From: Eucommia ulmoides
Taxonomy: Eukaryota > Streptophyta > Magnoliopsida > Garryales > Eucommiaceae
Length of the DNA stretch: 64,000 nt
Assembly (NCBI GenBank): GCA_016647705.1
Contig: CM028326.1
Coordinates: 48,499,285 to 48,563,284, forward strand
Direction of reading: 5' to 3'
In this document: one piece after another, positions 1-11,224 of the stretch
Layout: each line of letters starts with the position of its first letter
How positions within the stretch are numbered: the first letter of the stretch is position 1
Position numbers and translations under genes: made by a program
Notes under the pieces: generated by a model
What the model saw: the letters and a program-made list of their open reading frames with translations, nothing else
Databases searched by the model: none
What the model was told of the DNA's origin: nothing

Positions 1-869
1 ATCCCTAGATAATATTTACTAAGCCACACGTGATCACAACCAAATATTCATTAAAACATGAGAATAACTTCATTATTCAATACACAAAGTTTAGAAACAA
101 AGAGGGAACGACAAATCTGAAGAGTGGAGTGTTCCACTTCCACAAAAATCTCTCCGAGATTGTTTTATTTTCCTCAAATGAGCTCTCCTCTTTCTTAGTC
201 TGATCTAGGGCTCTCTACAAGTGTAAAAACATGTTCTAACAAGGTAGGAATGGGTGGATATCATTAAGGTCCAAAACATTTGCCACCTGTTTGATTGATC
301 GCTGCAGCGATGGTTGAGCAGTAGGGCTTCTGCTCTTTTATTGTTGTAGATGTGGTTGGGAAGAAGGCCCACTGACTCTTTATTAATGCAGCGATAAAGG
401 CCATCGCTGCAGTGGTCAAGGGTCAGTGGCCTTTGACGCTGGCGCTGCAGTGATGGGCTTCATCGCTACAGCGGTAAGGCTACTTTCTTTATTCATGGAT
501 CTTTTTCAACGTTTTTCCACTAACTTCCCACCAATTTGCTCGATTATCAACCATTTTTGTCCCTACACCTGATTTACATAAAAACGAATATAAAAGATTT
601 AAAACATTACAAAAACACTCGAAAACTACCAAATTCGGGTTAAAAATATATAGGTAAATTCAACCTATCATTGACCCAAAACTTTTACTTAACCATATTC
701 TGCCAAATTTAATAGTTTTATATTTTCTAGTATTTTTGTTACTTTTGTGTGTCGTATCCAGTGTGATCTAAGATAGAAATCCATTTTCTTTAAACCTCAT
801 TTTAAAGTTTATCTGAACTTGTATTTTCAATTCAACACTGACTGGGCGGGACAAAATGCGGTGTCTACA
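1..869 (-). mobile_element. Partial LTR of a gypsy-type element (minus)
   Basis: On the minus strand this begins TGTAGACACCGCATTTTGTC at position 869, the same start as the LTR at 18472, and runs to the window edge. To its right, copia element A resumes abruptly in the middle of its reverse transcriptase/RNase H region, so this LTR belongs to an element that inserted into A. The other half of A and the rest of this element lie outside the window. Positions 299-475 contain several CGCTGCAGCG-like palindromes. No coding sequence is visible. The Ty3/gypsy assignment rests only on the similar LTR at 18472 and is an inference. Confidence 0.6.
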
Positions 870-870
870 A

Positions 871-1488
871 TACGTTATGTTGTGGAGTTGGTTAGTCATT
901 TCCAAGGCAATCTAGGAATTGTTCATTTGAGAACACGTAAAAGGATCTTGCAGTATCTTCGTGGAATTCCAGACGATATGCTTTGATATCGTGGTGAAAA
1001 TATCTATTTGCAAAGATATAGTGGTGAAAATATACATTTGCAAGGATGTAGATTAGAGTGGTGACTTGGACAAACGTAAGTCGACATCAAAATATACTTT
1101 CATACTCAGTAATGGTGTTATTTTGTGGTCGAGCAAAAGCAATTCTACATAGCACTATCTACTATCAAAGCAAAATATGTTGTTTGTGGTTCATCTGTTC
1201 AATAGGATGTTTGGTTAAAAAGATTTTTAGAAAATTACATTCTACAGATCCTGTAACCATGCATTGTGATAGTACGACTACACTCACATATGTCAAGGAT
1301 CCTAAATATCATAGAAAGACGAAGCATATTTGGACTCAATATCACTACATCTGACATAGAGTCTCACATGGAGAAGTGGTACTCAAGCATATTTCTACGA
1401 ATAAAATGGTGGTTGATCCCTTAACCAAACCTATTTCTAGAGATTTGTTCCATTCTCTTGTAAGATCTTTAGGTCTTCGTAGATTGTA
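871..1488 (+). pseudogene. Copia RT/RNase H fragment (element A)
   Basis: This is the tail of a copia polyprotein, aligning with 12161-12399 plus 16518-16884 of element B. Recognisable traces include a tract ending near CDSTTTLTYVKDPKYHRKTK (from 1263), matching the RNase H segment with DPKYHGKTKH in B, and the end motif around SLGLRRL near 1470-1488. Several in-frame stops and small indels break it. A duplicated piece near 1000-1050 repeats part of 975-1010. It cannot encode an active enzyme. Its value is as evidence that A and B are sister copies. Confidence 0.7.
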
Positions 1489-2615
1489 AAAGATATGTTT
1501 GACTTATTGACTCGATATACTTGTACCACAATGCACATTTACATTTCATATTTTATTTGCATTCATTAAAAGTATGATGAGTAGTATAGAATATTGTTAT
1601 AGCCATATTATTACCATGATGGTAGATGTCACTAGGTTAATGGTTGGCCACTCACACAACAACCAGCCTCGACGTTGTGATAGCGTGCGAGATGAGACTT
1701 AAGAATTTTGAAGATTGAATTAGAGTATTATTTACAATGTTGCATTGAATGAACCAAGATAAGGTTTATGAAAACTCGAACATGAAAGTTTCTCACACTT
1801 CTTGTAGCTGAGAATAGTCAAATGTGAGATTTCAAGTGAATACTCGAGGAGATACCATCTTGAGCTTCTCAAGTTAATTACTTATGTGGGGATTGGACTT
1901 AGATTCATATAGTAATTTAGAATGACATTTTCATTTTATTTTTGAGTATAATACCGTAGCATATAAATCATACTACATGTGCTTTAAGACGACCACATAG
2001 GGAGTGAGAAATAGATCCCTACTTTCTTATTGTGTGAGCCGTATATATGTAGATCATCAATAATGATCTAATTGTGCCCTTATAACTTTTAACAATGTTA
2101 TTATTCTAAAATTTGATATTGCTATTTTAGCTTGTTATCCTACGGTCATGAATGATGCGATCTAATGGGACATGTGTAGGAAAACAGTCAAATAGAAGTT
2201 GAGTACATAGGATCAAAGGAAGACAATTTAGTAATATATCTTGTTAATATTACAGTGTATGGTGCTTAACGGTGGTCAACATATATAAATCTATTTTTTA
2301 AAATTATATTATATATATCATATTTTTTGAAAATAAGCACACTAGTGCATAGGAAATTAAGCATGTTCTGAGTTTTAAACTCTAGAAGGGTTATAAATAC
2401 TTAATTTAATGTAACTGAATTGGTTTTGGGCATAGACGAGTATTTTATTTTGCAGTGGGATGTTTCCATATTAGTTAGATAGAAACTTAATATGATGCTC
2501 CCACATTGTTTGAAGACACTCGTTGGTCACATACACCACTAACCTGTATGAAGAGAGTATAATGAATGAGTTTAAAAAGAGAAGCATTTGGTGCCCATTG
2601 TGTTCGAGTGGGAGA
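1489..2615 (+). other. 3' non-coding region of copia A
   Basis: About 1.1 kb between the RNase H remnant and the 3' LTR. It has no convincing coding sequence but aligns along its length with 16885-18025 of element B, so it is an inherited part of this family. It ends in a purine tract (GAGTGGGAGA) directly before the LTR, consistent with a polypurine primer. Confidence 0.6.
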
Positions 2616-2992
2616 TGTTGGATTATGGAGCGGGTCGGGTTGACCCATGGAGCATCCATATGGGCTCCAAGTTTAATTGATAGTCACAATGTGAATGGGT
2701 GCACCGTTTGGTCTAAAGGATTGCGTCTATTCTGTAAACACATATTGGAAGAGACACACCCTCTGGAATTTTCCCTCTAAATAAGCTTTCATATCTCTAA
2801 GATTTCTAATCCCATCAGATTACAAAAACTTTGAGTGGCATTGATTAGTGAGTGTGTGAATATTATTAAAAAACACTCTAGTAGTATTTTTCTTACCGAC
2901 GAGAGAGGAAACGAAAAATGCGTTGTAAATGAGTCTTTTGAATCCAAAAGGAACGCTTCTGTTTTAATGTTTCCACATTAGTCAATATGGAA
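2616..2992 (+). repeat. 3' LTR of copia A
   Basis: An LTR of about 377 bp starting TGTTGGATTATGGAGCGGGT and ending near CCACATTAGT. It matches the LTR copies at 7262-7634 and 18026-18396. The exact 3' boundary is uncertain by a few bases because the three copies diverge just after CCACATTAGT. Confidence 0.75.
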
Positions 2993-3110
2993 AATACATA
3001 AAACTTCCCACCCAAGCTAGCAATGGCATTGGGATGTGTAAATCTAAATGCAACAATTCAAGAGACTTAAATGAAGATGCATGCAGTTTTTTCATAAAAG
3101 ATTACCTAGC

Positions 3111-3655
3111 TTACTTACCTAATTGATATGAATCAAAAAATCTTATATTTAAAAAACTTAATATTAGGAAAACCATGAATAAGATTTTTCTTAGATAAAT
3201 TAGAAAGTAATTCCATGTAGCATGCCCAAGACGTCTATGCCACAAAAAACTATTGTCAGATAACGCATTTAAACATGATAAATTTTGAGATGTAAAATCA
3301 TCGAATGAACAAGTATAAACATTTTGAAATAGTGATGCAACAAGTAATATTATATTATCATTTTCGCTCTTAATAATGCACTTATTGTTATTTAAGATGA
3401 CATTATAACCTCTATCACATAGTTGACTTATACTAAGCAAATTGTGTTTAAGACCCTCAACTAAAAAAACAACTTCTATAACAGTAGAGGAATTATTGAT
3501 ATTACCTATACCAACAACCTTACCATTGGTTTTTTTCTCCAAAAGTCACATGACCTCTGTCTTTAGGTGTCAAAGATGAAAAATTAGTTTTATCCCCCTT
3601 TATGTGCCGAGAACAACCACTATCTCAGAACCATTTGTCCTTGCTTACAGATGTT
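3111..3655 (-). pseudogene. Copia protease and GAG-pre-integrase fragment
   Basis: The minus-strand translation shows the copia aspartic protease active site as DSGCSRHIKGDK (near 3590-3625), then HVTFGEKTNG, a run containing GLKHNLLSISQLCDRGYNVI, and the pre-integrase motif LWHRRLGHATWN (near 3215-3245). This order is the normal copia order. The uninterrupted part is 143 codons (3111-3542). A stop separates it from the protease motif upstream, and another ends it shortly after the LGHA motif. It is non-functional; the protease would have cut the polyprotein. Confidence 0.75.
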
Positions 3656-3798
3656 TTAAGATTAACATGTAAGGAGCACCTTAAATAGTTCCTAAGTAGT
3701 ACCCAATCTACGTGGATCCAATCTTGCTAGTTAGAACACTTTTTATTCCTTTAGGACCCATATCTAATTGTATTTAGATTTTAGTCTTAAGTAATTTC

Positions 3799-5290
3799 TT
3801 ATAGTACGCCACACAATACTACAACTAAAATATTTAACAAGTTTCTTGGTTTTAGAGAAGAAATTTTTAAATCACTTTTGCCTAATATTTTTCTGAAAAT
3901 TAAGTTCGGCTTCCAAAAGCATTTTAAAATTGTTCTCACCATTTGTGAATTTGAGACAATAGAATTCAAATCTTTAACTTCGGATTTCAATTCCTTGTTT
4001 TTTCTTTTCCAAATTCCATATGATAATTTTTGAAACTTGATTTTTGAGAGAAGTATTTTTGGCTTCATATTTTTCAATCTGTTTGTTTAAGGAAATAGTT
4101 GTACTTTATAAGGCACTAATTTTAGAACACTGAGTTTTATGATCATTTAATAATTCGTGAAAAACATCAAATAACTCATCAAAATTTAAAGGGAAAGAAC
4201 TAGAACATTTAGGTATCTCATTCCCAATAGCCATTAAGGCAAGCATCATAGATTCTTCATTACTGTTTGATGTGTTAGAATTGTTCGAATTAGAATCATC
4301 CTACGTTGCGTTCATAGATTTTTTGTACCCTTCTTTGATTTCCTTTTATCATTGTGTTTTCCCTACTTCTCGAATAAGGAAAATATGTCTGGAAATGCCC
4401 AGTCCTGTGACAATTGAAACATTTAATATTGGTCATATTGAAGTTCTTTCTTCCATGTAAAGTACATCAGGTCATTCTCTTGAATTTTTTGTGATGAGAC
4501 CTACGTCCCCCTTTTGGTCACTGTCGAGGCTTTATGTTACTGATGTCATCATCATCATCAACTTTCTGATATTTAAGTAAACCTTTGTTTGCTAGCGCTT
4601 GCTTCCTTTTCATATCCTCGGATGGATGACTTATGAGTCATTAAGTTGCCAATGAGTTCATCAATAGTGTATTTGTTGAGATCCATGGCTTCCTTAATGG
4701 TTGTCACCTTAGATTGCCATGTTTTGATCAAGAATCTCTGAAATTTTCCTAACTCTCTCCGATATTGAATATGGATTTCCAAGCGCACTGAGGCTCTTAC
4801 AGATGTTGGTGAACCTAGTGTACATTTCTTAGATTGATTCTATTTCATCCATCTTGAAGAGCTCAAATTGACCATAGCATTGATCTTGGATTCCTTCTCC
4901 TTATTTGTCCCTTTGTGTGTAATATCCAAGGTATCTCACATTTCTTCATTGAATCGCATCTTGATATCCTATTGTATTCATTCACATCTAATCCATAGAG
5001 TAAAATATTAATAGCTTAGGCATTTACTGATAATTTCTTAAAATCATCCTCATTATACTCGTCTTCCTTTGTGGGAACACCATGAGCAAAAGGAACATAA
5101 AAACCATTTTTAATGACTAACCATGCATCATAATTTGTAACTTGAAAGAATTTAGTCATTCTGGCATTCTAGAAAACATAATTGTCGCCCATGAAAAGTG
5201 AAGGGCGATGCATAGATTAACCCTCAGCTAGTGTATTACTCATGTGGTGTGCCGTGTGATCATGCTGACCAGGATATGAAGCCTATTAAT
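3799..5290 (-). pseudogene. Decayed copia gag (SIRE-like)
   Basis: A broken capsid/nucleocapsid region on the minus strand. Near 5150-5200 the translation gives FWNARMTKFFQVTNYDAW, typical of SIRE gag N-termini. Near 4360-4410 there is a zinc-knuckle remnant CFNCHRTGHFQTYF, in which the last zinc-binding cysteine has become tyrosine. A Lys/Glu-rich, coiled-coil-like stretch lies at 3940-4080. Many stops and frameshifts separate these islands, so no intact protein is possible. Confidence 0.6.
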
Positions 5291-5294
5291 CTAA

Positions 5295-5311
5295 TCTAAC
5301 TCTAATACCAA
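5295..5311 (-). promoter_or_regulatory. Primer-binding site of the SIRE-like relic
   Basis: On the minus strand, TTGGTATTAGAGTTAG follows the inner LTR end almost directly. It differs at a few positions from the plant initiator-Met tRNA primer site TGGTATCAGAGC. Its position fixes the element's orientation and the inner edge of the LTR at 5313. Confidence 0.6.
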
Positions 5312-5312
5312 T

Positions 5313-7182
5313 TGTTGGATCAAAGATATACCCAAGAGGAGAGGTGAATCAGGTAGTTTAAAAATTAACAAATAATTTTAAATTCTTTATCCAGTTTTTC
5401 TCTTGTTAATATGCAGAAACATAAATTTCTGAATGCACACACAAACAATAGAGGGATAGAGACAGTGACACACAACTTTATAATGGTTCGCAAAGTTACT
5501 CATACCTACGTCCACTCTGCTAAGCTCCAGCAAGAAATTCACAATGCACTGATCAATCCTAATTCTTTTCCCAAGTATGAATCAAACCCTTACACCAATC
5601 ATTTTTCTTTTGGTAAGAATTAAATAGTTACACCCTGATTAGGCAAGGCCCTTTTATGCCCAATCAACACTCTCAATTAGACTAGTTATGTTTAGGTCCA
5701 AGCTATAACTCATAAGAATACAAAAAAATTATTATTTGTTCTCACAGAGCTTCTACCAACTCAATTCAATATATACACTCAATTAATGGTCCGATACTAG
5801 CAATAGATATAATTTGATAGACTAAATCTAGAATTTAAGAAATTTAAGGACAATAACTCTTTTCAATCAGATCTTAAGGAAAACTCGTTTTAAAATGATT
5901 TTCAATAAATTTCAGTGATAACGATTTTTTATCTCAGATAAGATTTTGCTGAAAATAAAGTATACGGATACATTAAAGCACAAATTTTTTTTGAGCACGC
6001 AAATAACTGAAATGATCTCACTGAGTTTTCTCAAGAAAGATTCAACACAATGAACAACTTCGTAGTAATCTTGATTTTGCAAAAACTTCTTATTGCGATC
6101 AACAACACACTTACACATATAGGTTTAAAATATTTTCCAGAAAAAATATTCTATCTTTTTGAAATCTGAAAACTTTTTAAATTCATGATTATTTTAAATT
6201 TGAAATTCGCAGGTCTATTTAAAGAGAAATTAAAGATAGCATATAACGGTTATTTTTCAAAAGATATGTTTAAAAATAGCACATATAGACCGCATATATA
6301 AATCATATTTAAATAAGTTGCATTTGATAAAAATATAACTTTTAAAATGTTCAATTTAGTCCTACAAATAATTTAATTTTTAAAATGTTCAATTTAGTCT
6401 AAAAAATAATTTGATTCAAAACCGAAAATGATAGAAAGAAGTTTTCCGGCATAAATCACAAAATCGTAAAATATGTGGATTAAATAATAAGATCTTAAAA
6501 ATATATAGGATATATTTGAAAACCAGTTCTTAGACATTAAAATATAACTTTTCAATGTTCAAATGCTTAAAATATGGTTGGAAGATCTTTGAAAAACGAG
6601 CTCATCGAAAATGAAAAACAGAACAAATAGATTAACCGAAAGCTCTAGTAGTCGACTGTTTAGACCTTAACATTCAAATTCATAATTGTTGAGAGATAAT
6701 TCAGTCGACCAATCAATAGACCAACTTAGCCTCTAAATCGATCATTCAACTAGTCAGTCGATCGAAATGGCTAAAACCTAATTTCCTGGTATCCTGAATC
6801 TAACAATTGACCTATCACCCTATCAATCAACTATTTAGGCTATTTTCACAATTTTTATTTATTTCCAAACATCTAGAAAAACTCTTTTGTAACCTAAATT
6901 TATAACTTTCTGTCATTTTTATGTGTTGTGCATGATCTTATTCGAGTTACATTAAGAATTTAGAAGAAATAAATTATCTTTACTTAGTAATATAAAAACT
7001 ATTTCTTTCTAAAACTTCAATATATTCCATGGCAACCAGCTTAATCTTTACCATCTCTTCTCATTAAGGTAATCTCTTCTTTTTCAAATACCAAAACTAG
7101 AATCTAAAATATTTCTCAATAAAATCATTAGTTTCTTAAAACATTTAAGTTAATTAGTTCAATAAAACATCTAGGGCCAACA
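5313..7182 (-). repeat. 5' LTR of the SIRE-like relic
   Basis: A 1.87-kb AT-rich block that on the minus strand starts TGTTGGCCCTAGATG (at 7182) and ends in CCAACA beside the primer-binding site (5313). TG...CA ends and this length fit a SIRE/Maximus LTR. No second LTR is present in the window, so the boundaries come from the terminal motifs alone. Confidence 0.6.
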
Positions 7183-7261
7183 ATACTTTATCATCTTTTA
7201 TAGAGAGACATCAATTATAGAAGAAATTGTTTAAGACAAGGTGGAGAATTTTGAATGAATA

Positions 7262-7634
7262 TGTTGAATTATGGAGTGGGTCGGGTCGACCCGTGGAGCG
7301 TCAACATGAGCCCCACGTTTCATGGATAGTCACCATGTGAATGGGTGCATCTCTTGGTCTCAAGAATCAGGTCTATTTCGTAGATACCCATTGGAACGAA
7401 CATGGCTTTTGTGATTTTCTCTACAAATATGCATTGATACATCTAAGGTTTCCATTCCCATCATATTACAAAAAATTTGAGTGACCTTGGTTGGTGAGTG
7501 TGTAGATATTATTGAAAAATACTCTAGTAGTATTTTTATTGCCGATGAGCGAAAAAAATAAGAACGGGTTTGTAAACAAGTCTTCCGAATTCGAAAGGTA
7601 TGCTTCCATTTTAATGTTTCCACATTAGTTTACA
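7262..7634 (+). repeat. 5' LTR of copia B
   Basis: 373 bp starting TGTTGAATTATGGAGTGGGT and ending just before the primer-binding site. It corresponds to the 3' LTR at 18026-18396 and to the LTR of element A. A TATA-like stretch (CTACAAATATGC, about 7420) sits where the 3' LTR reads CTATAAATATGC, the probable LTR promoter. Confidence 0.8.
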
Positions 7635-7635
7635 T

Positions 7636-7647
7636 TGGTATCAGAGT
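7636..7647 (+). promoter_or_regulatory. Primer-binding site of copia B
   Basis: TGGTATCAGAGT immediately follows the 5' LTR and matches the 3' end complement of plant initiator-Met tRNA except at the last base. It primes minus-strand DNA synthesis in this class of element. Confidence 0.8.
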
Positions 7648-7769
7648 CTTATAGACTCGTTTCACAAAATCACGTTCTTATAGTGTACGAACAATATTTT
7701 TCATGATTTTTTTTCCACTAGTGGCTGAAATTATTATTTCTAAAAAGTTTGATATTTCTGAAAATAAAA

Positions 7770-7844
<75 letters not shown>

Positions 7845-8733
7845 AAAAAAAAAAAAAATTGTGCGTTTCATTACGAGTTCAACAATATAAATTTCATGAA
7901 ATTTAGACTTGCGGTTGATTTTATATGATTTTTTGAAGATTGGAAAAACATAGAATTTCATACATATTCATTGGTTCTGGTTAAGTACTGGTTCTAGCCA
8001 TGTGAACAAGACGACAAAAAACGAAGTCGTTTTGTTTATTTAATGAAATAGATGAAATGGCACGTCGTTCTTATGTATTAATTCACACATTTCCAACAAA
8101 AGGTTGCGTTGGTTCGTTGGCACATCCCTTGGGGTGGTTATTGGTTGGGTATGAGAGGTCATGGTTTCGATCCCTATTGATTCTTTTCTTTAAAAAAAAA
8201 AAAAAAAAAAAAAAAATTAATCCTTTAAATTGCGAAAAAAGGCTTTTAACGTAGGAGGAGCTTAAGGGGATTCAAACATATACCCTCTAGAAACGAAATA
8301 AAGCCTAACAACCACTAGGACAAACCAGTACTATGTTCACAATGTTGCACTATTTATTGATATCTCAAGTTACAGTGTATTAATCTCATACTCACTTGTA
8401 TAACATGTCATGAAATTTTATTTTATTATGAACAAAATTTCATGCTGGTTAATTTTTTATATACATATTATATTCATTTTTTAAAAAAAAAACCATGAAA
8501 TTTAATTTGTTGGCAATAATGAGTTGAAATATATTTTTCTCATTTTTTATTTTGTGTATTATGTATCTAAAATGATATTTAGACCTATAAATATAAGAGA
8601 TGATTATGAGTATAGAAAAATTTTCGATCTTGTACTATAGAGATATGTGTTATTTTTTAGATTCGATTATTGTGGCAAAATAATTAGTGTGTATGCTAAA
8701 ATCCTATGCATAGAATGTAGTGAAATAACTTTA
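7648..8733 (+). other. Untranslated leader of copia B with simple repeats and tRNA-like blocks
   Basis: A 1.1-kb leader without coding sequence. It holds a (TA)n tract at about 7772-7820 followed directly by (GA)n and an A-run (to 7858), and a 23-base A-run at 8193-8216. Two blocks look like tRNA-derived SINE heads: a plus-strand one at about 8100-8216 with a box-B-like GGTTTCGATCCC (8163-8174) and the A-run as tail, and a minus-strand one at about 8220-8330 with box-B-like GTTTGAATCC (8268-8277). Confidence 0.55.
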
Positions 8734-9540
8734 ATGAATATAGTAGTAGACCTTGCTAAAGTTGAGAAACTGGATGGAAATAACTACGATATTTAGCATT
8801 ATAAGATCCAATTTCTCCTAAATGAGTGAGACGTCTTGGAAACACTAACACATAGCATGGAATTACCTTCAGAAGGTAATTCTGCCCAACACCGGCATGA
8901 TGGAAACCTATCAAAATTGGGCCGAGAAAGATCGTATTGCAAGATTCACTATGTTAAGTTATATGCACGATAATCTGATTAGTGGTTAAAAGGTTATGCC
9001 ACTGCACTAGAGATATGGAATGCCTTGAAGTTCGCATTTGTCGGTACATTAGCAACTAGGTTGTGAGCCTTGATGCTTAAGTTTGAGACTTACAAGATAT
9101 CTCCCAAAACAAATATGGTCGAGCATCTTCGAAAAATGTCAGCTATGATATGCGACCTAAAGGCAACTGGTAACAACTTATCTGATGAGCAAATCATTAC
9201 TATGCTTTACTCTTTGTCTGATTCTAGGGAACAAATGAAGCTCACAATGCCGCAAAATAAAACTATTAGAACTTTTACCAAATTACAACATCATTTGGAA
9301 TTGGAGGCAGAGAGGTTGGAGGCACAATGTAACACTTCTATGGTTATCGTTGAGTCTAGCCATCGCCAGACATTTGGGTCCAAGCAAAAGTGGTGGGACA
9401 AAGCGTGACAAGGAGGAATAGGAGGATATGTTTATAAAAATAAATAAATAAATAAGAGGGCGAAAAGTATCAAAAGGAAAAAGTGGAGCAAAGAAGAACA
9501 AGTCTAAAGCTAAAGTATTACAACTGTAATAAACTTGGTC
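8734..9540 (+). pseudogene. Copia B gag (broken)
   Basis: The capsid/nucleocapsid gene of element B. It begins with an ATG at 8734; the start KVEKLDGNNYDI is typical of copia gag, followed by a stop. The longest open part, 9070-9408, encodes MLKFETYKISPKTNMVEHLR and ends near ETFGSK-like basic sequence. A zinc-knuckle remnant, CNKLGHFTHEY at about 9520-9555, has tyrosine in place of the final cysteine, so zinc binding is lost. At least four stops interrupt the frame. Confidence 0.65.
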
Positions 9541-9639
9541 ACTTCACTCATGAATACACTGAGCCAAAGAAGGTACAACAAAACTCTATCTTTCAAAATG
9601 ACACTTATGTGTGCAGTCATATCTTGGTTGCTCATTTAT

Positions 9640-10730
9640 ATTCTTATTAGTTTGTAGATACTGGAGTAACAATACACGTCGCATAAGATTGAGTAAGGTT
9701 CATTGAATATCGCAGAATTCCAATTGGGAGTCAACGTATTTACATAGAGAATAGCACTTACAAATATGTGATAGGAATTAGAACATATCAATTAAAGATG
9801 CATTCTGGACCCACCGTGCTTCTCTATGATGTTTTCTACGCTCCTAGAGTTCAACGAAACTTGATATCTGTTGCTGCCATAGTCGGACTAGATTTTTCTT
9901 TTAATTTCGCTATACAATTTTATTTAGACTCCGTGTTTTATGGTAGTGGACATATTGTAGATGGATTTTATATACTAGATGTTGACGATTCTCTATATTT
10001 TGATACATATTTAACTTCTAGTAATAATGATTCTATCACATCTACATCTGTTACATAGCATGCAAGACTTGGTTATATTAGACAAAAAAGAATGACAAAG
10101 TTAGCTCAAGAATGACTTTCAGGTCCACTCTCTAGATTTAACTTACCTATCTATAACTCTTGTTAGCTGGAAAGACCACAAGAAAGCCCTTTAGCAAGGT
10201 TAGAAGGGCTACATATCCCTTAGAGTCAATCCATTCTGACATTTACGGACCTATAAATGTTAAGGCACGGCATGGAGCTAATTATTTTATCACATTCATT
10301 AATAATTACTCGCGTTTTAGTTATGATTATCTCAATTCTCACAAATTAGACGCATTGGATTGCTCCCAAAGATTTGTTAATTCAATTAAGAATTACATAG
10401 GTAAAAATCTTAAGATTTTACGTAATGACCGAGGACGTGAGTATTTGTCTGAACAATTCAAGGACTTATGTGATAATAGAGACATCATTAGATAGTTGAC
10501 TATTCCTGGTACTCCACAACAAAATGGTGTAGCTGAGCGTAGGAATCGGACTTTATTGGATATGGTTAGGTCAATGATGACCCATGCTAATCTACCAATT
10601 AATTTATGGGGAGATGCTTTATTGAAAACAACCTATATCCTTAATAGAGTGCGCTCCAAATTAGTACCATCTACACCATATGAGTTATGGATTGGTTTTA
10701 AACCAAAATTAGAACACTTACGACCATAGG
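9640..10730 (+). pseudogene. Copia B protease and integrase region (broken)
   Basis: The protease active site reads VDTGVTIHVA near 9652-9682 (usual form DSGA/DTGA). Downstream, YDVFYAPRVQRNLISVAAIV (9817-9876) is the conserved stretch after the protease, and HARLGYIRQKRM (10060-10095) is the GAG-pre-integrase motif. Integrase follows: HSDIYGPINVKARHGANYF (10228-10284), an active-site Asp in LRNDRGREY near 10428, and PGTPQQNGVAERRNRTLLDM (10505-10564) with the catalytic Glu. Stops at about 10058, 10494 and 10728 split the frame. Confidence 0.8.
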
Positions 10731-11224
10731 AATATGCAGGTTATATTCGTGTTACATCACATGCACATAGAAAGTTGGGCCCTAGAGCTCAAAAATGTGC
10801 ATTCATTAAATATTCTGATCACTCCGAAGAATATGTGATGTTACATGAATGCTCTGATGGCATACTGACTGAGATTGAGTCACGCGATGTCGAATTTTTA
10901 GAAAATGAGTTTCCAAGAAGAGGTAAACTAAGAGGTAGTAAAGAACTTTATGAATTGAATGAGTTAAATGATAACTCAACACCATCACTCGGTGAGGGTA
11001 GAGAAATTAATCCTCGTCCTTTTACAAATACGCCAATGATAGCCGAGGATAGTGGGAGAGATTTAGAAAATAGTGGATGTGTACCATAAAATAATAATTC
11101 TCAAACTCTTCGAATGCCTATAAGTCAACGTGGAAATATTCCTCGACGTCTATTTGGGATTGATGAGGAATTTTTCATGTGTTCTTCACTAGAAGAAGAT
11201 AAGTCTTCCTTTTATCAAGAGGCT

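Larger units (their letters stand above)
870..2992 (+). mobile_element. Copia element A, 3' part
   Basis: This is the 3' end of a Ty1/copia retrotransposon of the same family as element B. From left to right it has the end of the reverse transcriptase/RNase H region (870-1488), about 1.1 kb of non-coding DNA that aligns with 16885-18025 in B, a purine-rich tract at 2607-2615, and a 3' LTR at 2616-2992. Its 5' part is missing because the LTR at 1-869 inserted at position 869/870. No target duplication can be checked. Confidence 0.75.
3095..7182 (-). mobile_element. SIRE/Maximus-type copia relic (minus)
   Basis: A truncated copia retrotransposon on the minus strand. Reading right to left it has a 1.87-kb 5' LTR (5313-7182), a primer-binding site (about 5295-5311), a heavily mutated gag, a CCHC knuckle region, protease and the start of the GAG-pre-integrase domain, where it stops near 3095. 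Integrase, RT, RNase H and the 3' LTR are missing. The long LTR, the gag with a coiled-coil-like segment, and motifs such as GLKHNLLSISQLCDRGYNVI and DSGCSRHIKGDK are typical of the SIRE/Maximus lineage. The left boundary is approximate. Confidence 0.7.

Noticed and set aside
7703-7961. Frames with Ile-Tyr and Arg-Glu repeats
   Set aside because: They are products of the (TA)n-(GA)n microsatellite in the copia B leader.
8057-8254. Possible functional tRNA gene
   Set aside because: Only a box-B-like motif is clear; no cloverleaf can be formed and an A-run follows, so a tRNA-like SINE head is more likely.
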